Assembly: GCA_023396615.1 (NCBI GenBank)
Contig: JAEWVM010000124.1
Coordinates: 1 to 17,721, forward strand
Direction: 5' to 3'
Origin: Spirochaetota bacterium
GTDB taxonomy: Bacteria; Spirochaetota; UBA4802; JAFGJZ01
DNA length: 17,721 nt
In this document: positions 12,086 through 17,721 of the stretch, piece by piece
How positions within the stretch are numbered: the stretch's first letter is position 1
Layout: each line of letters opens with the position of its first letter
Made by a program: the position numbers and the translations under genes
The notes under the pieces: generated by a model
The model's database searches: none
What the model saw: the letters and a program-made list of their open reading frames with translations, nothing else
What the model was told of the DNA's origin: nothing

Positions 12086-12754
12086 TTATCCCTTGGAATT
12101 TTTTTCCATAGCTCTTAGCGCCCTGCGGACATTAATAGTCGGAGAAAGATTTTTCAATTTCTGTTCCAGCTTGGGTTCTCTTACAAATTTATTTTTATTC
12201 CAGTTATAAACTGCAGTCTCAACTAAATATTCATTTCCCTTCTGATAAGCACAAAGAATAAAAAGCTCGCGTTCCTTATCCTTATCTGCCTGATCAAAAA
12301 ATACAGATAAAACTTCCTGTGCTGCATTTTTACCGAAATTCACCGTTCCAAGCGTCATTTTAATATATTTATGTTCCGAATCTTTTGGAACAAGAAGCAT
12401 GACCTGAACCTTTCCGTCATTGTTCACAATATATGGAACAATCAGAATTGATCCGATTGATCCGTCTACCGGCCCGAAAACACCGCTTGTAATCCAATGA
12501 GTATACTCGCTTTTAGGAGGAAGAATTTTCTTAATGTCTGTTTCTCTGTCTCCAGACTCGTTTGTCTCATAGTCATATTTGCTTTGCGGTTTTTTTGCAG
12601 GCACTGCGCTTTTATTTTTTGCTTTATCTTCCTTCTTATCGCCTTTGATACCGGCAACTTTTTTCTTCAAACTTTTAATCATGCCGGCATCAACCGAAGT
12701 TGTTACGGCAAACATTGAAGCAAATACAAAAACCAATATTTTTAAATACTTCAA
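12086..12754 (-). CDS. Exported protein of unknown function
   Basis: I use the TTG at 12752-12754 (read as MKYLKILVFVFASMFAVTTSVDAG). AGAGAGG lies 6 nt upstream, and a near-consensus promoter ends just before it. The reading frame continues to a TTG at 12796, but that codon is inside the promoter. The 222-residue product has a signal peptide cut probably after VDA. A Lys-rich low-complexity linker follows (about 25-65: SLKKKVAGIKGDKKEDKAKNK). A compact beta-rich domain (about 80-205) contains HWITSGVFGPVDGSIGSILIVPYIV and KVQVMLLVPKDSEHKYIKMTLGTVNFG. It is likely periplasmic. I recognise no family, catalytic motif or cysteine pair. It is monocistronic, between its own promoter and terminator. 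Confidence 0.75.
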   Translation of the reverse strand: MKYLKILVFVFASMFAVTTSVDAGMIKSLKKKVAGIKGDKKEDKAKNKSAVPAKKPQSKYDYETNESGDRETDIKKILPPKSEYTHWITSGVFGPVDGSIGSILIVPYIVNNDGKVQVMLLVPKDSEHKYIKMTLGTVNFGKNAAQEVLSVFFDQADKDKERELFILCAYQKGNEYLVETAVYNWNKNKFVREPKLEQKLKNLSPTINVRRALRAMEKNSKG

Positions 12755-12775
12755 AACTAACCTCTCTTTTGAATC

Positions 12776-12803
12776 ATTATATCCGTTTAAATTCAAAAGT
12801 CAA
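12776..12803 (-). promoter_or_regulatory. Near-consensus sigma-70 promoter of the 12086-12754 gene
   Basis: On the minus strand TTGACT (12803-12798), a 16-nt spacer and a perfect TATAAT (12781-12776). Transcription would begin near 12769, leaving just enough leader for the AGAGAGG site (12767-12761) and the TTG start at 12754. This decides the start of the gene. Confidence 0.7.
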
Positions 12804-12847
12804 GAATTATGAGACCCATTCTATTATATCAATCTAGTGATTTATTT

Positions 12848-13462
12848 TCACACGATTGAAAGAAAAACTGCAGTATAATGAAGAGCCGCACCGATGATGC
12901 AAAAAACATGAAATATTTCGTGAAAAACTCTGGCCGGTCTTTTGATCATATAAAATACTGCTCCTGTCGTAAAAGCAACACCCTCTCCCAGTAGAAAAAG
13001 AAGCTGGGAAGAAGGAATAGTAGAAATAAGCTTTTTGAGGGGAATAAGAAGAATCCATCCCATAATAAGATATATTGATGTACTCAGTATGCGCGATTTT
13101 CCCGTAACATAAAATTTAATTATGCCTCCAGCGATAACAAGCGACCACTGTACAGCTAGAATTGAAATCATCCATGCGCCATCCAGGAATAAATAGCAGA
13201 TCGGAGTGTATGAACCCGCAATCATGACAAAAATCGCAAAATGATCAAGTTTGCGGAAAATTGAAACAGAATTCTCGCTTTTCTTAGTCGCATGATAAAC
13301 AGCACTCGAAGTGAAAAGAAAAATTATGGCACATCCGTAAATGAGAGATACAGCCTTAAGTTCAGGTGTTTTTGAATAAGCCGCTAGAATTATCGTTCCG
13401 GCAAAACCTAGAATCGCAGCACCGAAATGAGTTGCAAAAGATACAGTTTCTGATTTTTTCAT
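12848..13462 (-). CDS. Hemolysin III / PAQR-family membrane protein
   Basis: This is a seven-helix integral membrane protein of the hemolysin III (YqfA/PAQR) family. The name comes from Bacillus cereus hemolysin III, but the physiological role of most bacterial members is unknown; membrane-lipid homeostasis is suggested for relatives. The 204 residues contain the family's metal-binding motifs in order: SSAVYHATK (51-59), LDHFAIFVMIAGSYTPIC (72-89) and HEIFHVFCIIGAALHYTAV near the C-terminus (about 181-199). These contain the conserved Ser, Asp and His residues of a Zn site. The length is normal for the family. The ATG at 13462 has GGAAG 7 nt upstream. It is divergent from metY across a 113-bp gap, and has no obvious operon partner. 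Confidence 0.92.
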   Translation of the reverse strand: MKKSETVSFATHFGAAILGFAGTIILAAYSKTPELKAVSLIYGCAIIFLFTSSAVYHATKKSENSVSIFRKLDHFAIFVMIAGSYTPICYLFLDGAWMISILAVQWSLVIAGGIIKFYVTGKSRILSTSIYLIMGWILLIPLKKLISTIPSSQLLFLLGEGVAFTTGAVFYMIKRPARVFHEIFHVFCIIGAALHYTAVFLSIV

Positions 13463-13524
13463 TATATTACTTCCATTAAAGCAGACACGGTGATAAAAAT
13501 TAAGGTTGCCGATTTAAAAAATAT

Positions 13525-13553
13525 TTGTCGTTTTTATGTACGCATAAGACAAT
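13525..13553 (+). promoter_or_regulatory. Weak promoter candidate for metY
   Basis: TTGTCG (13525-13530), a 17-nt spacer, and GACAAT (13548-13553), 4/6 at each box. The start would fall near 13560, leaving a leader of about 15 nt with the GGAG site. That leaves no room for a SAM riboswitch or T-box. Confidence 0.3.
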
Positions 13554-13575
13554 GTTAAAAAATTCCGGAGATAAT

Positions 13576-14838
13576 ATGAAAAACAAATCCATTGAAACAG
13601 TTTTTGTTCACGGCGGATATAATCCGGATGAACACAATAGAAGCCGGATGGTTCCGATTTATCAAACCTCGGCTTTCTGTTATGATTCCGCCGATCATGC
13701 AGCGGAACTTTTTGCAATGGATGCACCAGGTCACATTTATCAAAGGATAGATAATCCGACTGTCAAGGTAGCAGAAGACCGGATTGCCGCCTCCGAAGGA
13801 GGCGTCGGAGCAGTTGCTTTTTCTTCCGGAATGGCCGCTGTATCTTCTTTTATACTGAATTTTTTAAAGTCCGGTGATTCAATAGCCGCGGCTAACTGCC
13901 TTTACGGCGGATCAATGGGGCTTTTTACGGACACTCTTCCGTCACTCGGAATCAACACCTTTTTTTTCGACCCTCTTAACGGGGCTTCATTAAAAAATGC
14001 AATCACGGATTCCACCAAACTTGTATTCGTAGAAAACCTTGCCAATCCTTCGCTTGTCGTTCCTGATTACCATTCTATAACAGAAATATGCGCTAAGTTG
14101 AACCTGCCGCTTGCAGTTGATAATACAATCGCAACACCTTTTATAACCAATCCTATTTCATACGGAGCCGATTTTGTAATTCACTCGTGCACTAAGTATA
14201 TGGAAGGACACGGCTCAATTATAGGCGGCGCGGTTGTGGACAGCGGAAAATTCGCGTGGGATGAAAAGCGTTATCCTATGATGTTTGAAGCAGCACCGGG
14301 CGGTAAAAGCTTCGTGGAAAAATACGGAGAGCTCGCATTCATCATGCGAATGAGAGGAAAAACTCTCATGAACACCGGCGGATGCATGGCTCCTCTTCAC
14401 GCATGGCTCCTTCTTCACGGAATGGAATCTCTTCATGTACGTTATCCGCGTCACTGCGAAAATGCGGAGTATCTTGCGAAAAAACTTATTTCTCATCCGA
14501 AAATTGCATGGGTCAATTATCCGGGATTTGAAGATCATCATTCACATCAAAACGCTAAAAAATATTTCAGAAATTACTTCGGCGGAATGTTAGGTTTTGG
14601 TCTCAAAGGAGGCTATGAAGCGTGCAGAAAAATGATAGATAACATCAAACTCATTTCTCACTGTACTAACATCGGCGATGCTAAAACACTTATGATTCAT
14701 CCTGCAAGCACAACTCACCGAAACATGCCTGAACAGGATAGAATAAACGCAGGAATCGGTAATGACTTCATCCGTCTATCAGTAGGTCTTGAAAACAAAG
14801 ACGATTTGTTCTCGGCTATAGAAGAAGCTATGAGCTGA
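13576..14838 (+). CDS. metY: O-acetylhomoserine sulfhydrylase (Cys/Met metabolism PLP enzyme)
   Basis: This enzyme makes homocysteine from O-acetylhomoserine and sulfide, the direct sulfhydrylation route to methionine. The ATG at 13576 has GGAG 5 nt upstream and gives 420 residues, close to the 425-430 usual for MetY. An in-frame ATG at 13525 would add 17 residues without a ribosome site. Seen motifs: VPIYQTSAFCYDSAD (26-40), GHIYQRIDNPT (52-62) with the phosphate-binding Tyr and Arg, the stacking Tyr110 (LYGGS), Asp182 (AVDNTIATP) contacting the PLP ring, and the Schiff-base Lys207 (HSCTKYMEGHG). The long middle segment with GGCMAPLHAWLLLHGMESL is typical of the sulfhydrylase branch rather than cystathionine gamma-synthase. 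A related gamma-lyase activity cannot be excluded from sequence alone. Confidence 0.9.
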   Translation: MKNKSIETVFVHGGYNPDEHNRSRMVPIYQTSAFCYDSADHAAELFAMDAPGHIYQRIDNPTVKVAEDRIAASEGGVGAVAFSSGMAAVSSFILNFLKSGDSIAAANCLYGGSMGLFTDTLPSLGINTFFFDPLNGASLKNAITDSTKLVFVENLANPSLVVPDYHSITEICAKLNLPLAVDNTIATPFITNPISYGADFVIHSCTKYMEGHGSIIGGAVVDSGKFAWDEKRYPMMFEAAPGGKSFVEKYGELAFIMRMRGKTLMNTGGCMAPLHAWLLLHGMESLHVRYPRHCENAEYLAKKLISHPKIAWVNYPGFEDHHSHQNAKKYFRNYFGGMLGFGLKGGYEACRKMIDNIKLISHCTNIGDAKTLMIHPASTTHRNMPEQDRINAGIGNDFIRLSVGLENKDDLFSAIEEAMS

Positions 14839-14971
14839 TTCCTTCAGATAAAGCGCTAATCTTTTTTATCATTATTCCGATAATTCTACGGGACACTTTC
14901 TTTTTCGGCCGACCGGTTTTCGTTTTTCTGTTGGCGTAAAACGGAAAGCGGCCGGCTGTTTCCTTTTGTTC

Positions 14972-15002
14972 TTGACTGTTTAAAAACAGTATGAGACATA
15001 AT
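14972..15002 (+). promoter_or_regulatory. Weak promoter candidate before the ATP-grasp/FMN gene, with a small hairpin
   Basis: TTGACT (14972-14977) and CATAAT (14997-15002) each match 5/6, but the 19-nt spacer is long. A 6-bp hairpin, ACTGTT-TAAA-AACAGT (14975-14990), overlaps it. The rest of the 220-bp gap after metY (14839-15058) holds no gene or recognisable riboswitch; imperfect GC-rich repeats near 14904-14955 are unexplained. Confidence 0.3.
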
Positions 15003-15058
15003 TCGAACATGCTCCGGTTTTCTGTTCTCTTTATTTTCCGGTACGAGGTGACGGCATA

Positions 15059-17329
15059 ATGAAAAAAACAATTATGATAATCGGCGGAGGATTGCTTCAG
15101 CTTCCGGCAATTCAGACTGCAAAAAAGATGGGTCTTCAGGTCATTGTAACCGATTATAATCCTGAAGCAGTCGGAATGAAGTTTGCCGACATTCCTCTTG
15201 TAATAAGCACTCGTGACTTTGAAGGAACCGTAAGGGAAGCAAGACGTCAGAACAAACTGACTCCGATAAACGGAGTTCTCACTGTCGGCACCGATGCCTC
15301 GATGACAGTTTCAGCAGTAGCAAGCGCACTTAATCTTCCCGGAATTAAATTTGAAGACGCTGAAGCTGCAACAAATAAAGTAAAAATGCGCACTCGTTTC
15401 AAAGAACATAAAGTTCCTTCTCCGAAATTCTATCCCGTCTGGTCTCTCGCGGATGCAAAAAAAGCCTGCGATAAATTAAAGTTTCCTGTTGTTATTAAAC
15501 CATGCGATAACATGGGTGCGCGCGGTGTAATGCTTATAAAAGAAAAAGGCATGATCACCGAAGCCTATCAGAATGCAAAAGATTCATCTCCTTCCGGAGA
15601 ACTAATTATAGAAGAATTCATGGACGGTCCTGAGCTTTCAATCGACGCCGTCATTTATAAAGGCAAAGTAACGTTTACCGGAATCGCAGATAGAATTATC
15701 GAAGACCAGCCTTTCTTCATAGAAAAAGGCCACACCATGCCGTCTTTTCTTCCTGAAAAAATTATAGAGGAAGCAAAACGTGTAATGACTCTCGGCATCA
15801 AGGCTCTCAACATAACTCACGGATTTGCTAAAGGAGACATCAAAGTTACTTCAACCGGCGTAAAAATCGGCGAACTCGCGGCAAGGCTTTCCGGCGGATT
15901 TATGTCTACTTATACTTTTCCGCTTTCAAGCGGAATAGATCTTATGAAAGCCGCAATAGAGATTGCTCTGGGAGAAGAACCTTCAAATCTGGAACCAACA
16001 AAAAATCTAGTATCAATAGAAAGAGCTATTATTGCCAAACCGGGAATCGTCAACAGAATAATCGGCCTTGATGAAGCACGCCAGGTCAAAGGTATAAATG
16101 AAATATTCATGAGCGTCAATCTCGGTGATAAAATATCAAAACCTAAATCAAATGTTGAAAAAGCAGGGCATATTATAGCTACGGCAAAAACTCTGGAAGA
16201 AGCCGAAAGGATTATTGCAGAAGCTAAAAAAATAATTCAGATTGAAATATCCGACGAAAGTAATATCAGCATGGAAACCATCCGCGCGGTAGCCCGCGAG
16301 AAATTCAATAAAGTCTGTTATGCCTGCACGGAATGCGACGGATCGAAATGCGCTTCAGGTGTTCCGGGAATGGGAGCCGTAGGACGCGGAGATTCTTTCA
16401 AACGGAATATTGAAGCAATCAACGAATACAAGATAAATACCCGCGTCATTCACGACGTTGACGAACCGGACACTACATCATTCTTTCTCGATCATAAACT
16501 CAGTTTTCCTGTAATGGCAGCGCCTATCACAGGAACTGTAACAAACATGGCGGGAGCAATTGATGAAGAACTCTATGCCCGTTCGGTTGTAAAGGGATGC
16601 AGAGATACCGGAACCATCGGATTTGTCGGTGACGGCGCTACTCCGTACAAATACAGAATCGGATTAAATGCCGTTGAAAATGCCGGCGGTCTTGCTATTC
16701 CGATTTTCAAACCTAGAAAAGACAATGATTCAATAATAGAGAGAATCAAAGCTGCCGAAGCCGCAGGAGCTATCGCAGTTGGAATGGATATCGATGCAGT
16801 AGTTTTCAAAACAATGCAGATGAAAAATCAATCCGTCGGACCAAAGGGTCTCGACACATTGCGCGAAATTATTTCATCAACGGATCTTCCTTTCGTTCTT
16901 AAAGGAATCATGCATCCTCGTGATGCCGAGTTTGCAGTAGAGGCCGGAGCAAAGGCGATCATCGTATCAAATCACGGCGGACGTGTTCTTGACCAGATGC
17001 GCGGAACGATGGAAATTCTTCCTGATATAGCAAAGGCCGTAAAAGGACACATACAGATTATGATTGACGGAGGTTTCCGCAGCGGAGTAGATGTCATAAA
17101 AGCACTGGCTCTGGGAGCAGAAACCGTTCTCATCGGAAGACCGGTTGCCATAGCCGCTGTCGGGATGTACGATAAAGGAGTTTCTTTTTATCTCGAACAT
17201 ATCCGCAAAGAACTTATCACTGCGATGATTCTTTCAGGTTGTTCCGACATCTCAAAAATTACAGAAGATGTAATTTTTCACAAATCTTTCTCTAAACGAA
17301 ATAGAACACTGAGGGTTGTAAATGGCTGA
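15059..17329 (+). CDS. Fusion: ATP-grasp ligase domain + FMN-dependent alpha-hydroxy-acid dehydrogenase
   Basis: This 756-residue protein joins two enzymes. Residues 1-395 are an ATP-grasp carboxylate-amine ligase-like domain: a Rossmann-like start (IMIIGGGLLQLPAIQTAKKMG), Lys147 (PVVIKPCD), the lid NMGARGV (151-157), Glu185/186 (IIEEFMDGPELS) and Glu272 with Arg276 (GELAARLSGG). Residues 402-756 are an FMN-dependent alpha-hydroxy-acid dehydrogenase/oxidase. It carries Asp577 (MDIDA), Lys615 (VLKG), His639 and Arg642 (SNHGGRVLDQ), and the phosphate site DGGFRSG...LIGRP. The second half opens with Cys420, 423, 426 and 431 (CxxCxxCxxxxC), a motif I know from stand-alone clostridial relatives. 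The ATG at 15059 has GAGGTG 9 nt upstream. The substrate is unknown; a step that oxidises a hydroxy acid and ligates the product is an inference. Its end overlaps the DedA gene by 8 bp. Confidence 0.87.
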   Translation: MKKTIMIIGGGLLQLPAIQTAKKMGLQVIVTDYNPEAVGMKFADIPLVISTRDFEGTVREARRQNKLTPINGVLTVGTDASMTVSAVASALNLPGIKFEDAEAATNKVKMRTRFKEHKVPSPKFYPVWSLADAKKACDKLKFPVVIKPCDNMGARGVMLIKEKGMITEAYQNAKDSSPSGELIIEEFMDGPELSIDAVIYKGKVTFTGIADRIIEDQPFFIEKGHTMPSFLPEKIIEEAKRVMTLGIKALNITHGFAKGDIKVTSTGVKIGELAARLSGGFMSTYTFPLSSGIDLMKAAIEIALGEEPSNLEPTKNLVSIERAIIAKPGIVNRIIGLDEARQVKGINEIFMSVNLGDKISKPKSNVEKAGHIIATAKTLEEAERIIAEAKKIIQIEISDESNISMETIRAVAREKFNKVCYACTECDGSKCASGVPGMGAVGRGDSFKRNIEAINEYKINTRVIHDVDEPDTTSFFLDHKLSFPVMAAPITGTVTNMAGAIDEELYARSVVKGCRDTGTIGFVGDGATPYKYRIGLNAVENAGGLAIPIFKPRKDNDSIIERIKAAEAAGAIAVGMDIDAVVFKTMQMKNQSVGPKGLDTLREIISSTDLPFVLKGIMHPRDAEFAVEAGAKAIIVSNHGGRVLDQMRGTMEILPDIAKAVKGHIQIMIDGGFRSGVDVIKALALGAETVLIGRPVAIAAVGMYDKGVSFYLEHIRKELITAMILSGCSDISKITEDVIFHKSFSKRNRTLRVVNG

Positions 17330-17721
17330 ATTTTTTTCTCCTGTAATTGACTGGTACATGTCGCATATTAATTATTTTACCGTCACTCTGTTGATGACTA
17401 TTGAATCGTCTTTCATTCCGTTTCCGTCAGAAATAGTGATTCCTCCGGCGGCATGGAAAGCCGCGAACGGTGAACTCAACATTTTTCTTGTGACGCTTTG
17501 CGGAATCGCTGGTTCCATTTTCGGAGCACTAATCAATTATTATCTCGCTCTTTTTCTCGGACGCAAAATCATATATTCTCTTGCTGACACAAAGATTGCC
17601 CATCTTCTTTTAATAAACCGAGAAGGTGTACAAAAAGCAGAGAATTACTTCATCAAATACGGAAACATTTCTACATTTATCGGAAGACTCGTTTTTGCAG
17701 TCCGCCAGCTTATTTCCATTC
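17322..17721 (+). CDS. DedA-family membrane protein, C-terminus cut by window edge
   Basis: DedA/SNARE-associated (VTT-domain) proteins are inner-membrane proteins linked to undecaprenyl-phosphate or phospholipid flipping and proton-motive-force balance. My translation begins MAEFFSPVIDWYMSHINYF, and 133 residues are present, about 60-65% of a typical member. Visible signatures are IESSFIPFPSEIVIPPA (27-43) with the conserved acidic residues, a glycine-rich membrane segment (GIAGSIFGALINYYLALFLGRK) and the start of the GR...R..IS motif (FIGRLVFAVRQLISI). There are two membrane segments before the cut and more are expected to the right. The start has GAGGG 6 nt upstream and lies 8 nt inside the end of the ATP-grasp/FMN gene, in another frame, so the two are translationally coupled. 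Confidence 0.9.
   Translation, partial: MAEFFSPVIDWYMSHINYFTVTLLMTIESSFIPFPSEIVIPPAAWKAANGELNIFLVTLCGIAGSIFGALINYYLALFLGRKIIYSLADTKIAHLLLINREGVQKAENYFIKYGNISTFIGRLVFAVRQLISI

Noticed and set aside
13463..13575. SAM riboswitch or T-box before metY
   Set aside because: The gap is 113 bp, shared with a divergent gene, with no matching conserved core or hairpin and terminator.
14839..15058. Riboswitch or small gene in the gap before the ATP-grasp/FMN gene
   Set aside because: Reading frames here lack start signals and the weak repeats do not match a riboswitch class I know.

Overview
The window reads as chromosomal DNA of an A+T-rich spirochaete. Three markers point there: an adjacent pair of FlaA-type flagellar filament sheath proteins, a GreA of about 900 residues with a long N-terminal helical-repeat extension (a form known from Borrelia and other spirochaetes), and a LexA whose DNA-binding domain resembles that of Leptospira. 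A relative of the Leptospira branch seems likeliest, but this is an inference from remembered family features, not from a search.

Layout: 1-2160 (minus strand) is an Fe-S cluster operon, an IscR-like regulator followed by nifU and nifS (nifS runs off the left edge), with an operator-like palindrome inside its promoter. 2280-2943 is a small Phd/VapC toxin-antitoxin pair with a perfect consensus promoter that seems to produce a leaderless antitoxin mRNA. 3086-4622 is an accessory-looking patch: a lipoprotein with a C-type-lectin-like FGE-sulfatase domain, whose C-terminus and downstream hairpin resemble the target of a diversity-generating retroelement, then a GC-rich, multiply palindromic non-coding element. 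4675-7371 is the long GreA. 7487-9281 is the flaA pair with a sigma-28-type and a sigma-70-type promoter in tandem. 9315-10788 holds lexA, with a palindromic candidate operator at its start, and two STAS-domain anti-sigma-antagonist-like genes upstream. 10845-12803 holds a beta-propeller (Asp-box) candidate lipoprotein and an exported protein of unknown function. 12848-13462 is a hemolysin III/PAQR membrane protein.

From 13576 the direction flips to plus: metY (O-acetylhomoserine sulfhydrylase), then an ATP-grasp domain fused to an FMN-dependent alpha-hydroxy-acid dehydrogenase through a four-cysteine motif, then a DedA-family membrane protein that overlaps it by 8 bp and runs off the right edge.

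The most promising items for new biology are the candidate retroelement-diversified lipoprotein with its odd surroundings (3086-4622), the ATP-grasp/FMN-oxidase fusion coupled to DedA (15059-17721), and the unusual lexA palindrome (9941-9956). No rRNA, tRNA, insertion sequence or CRISPR array was seen.
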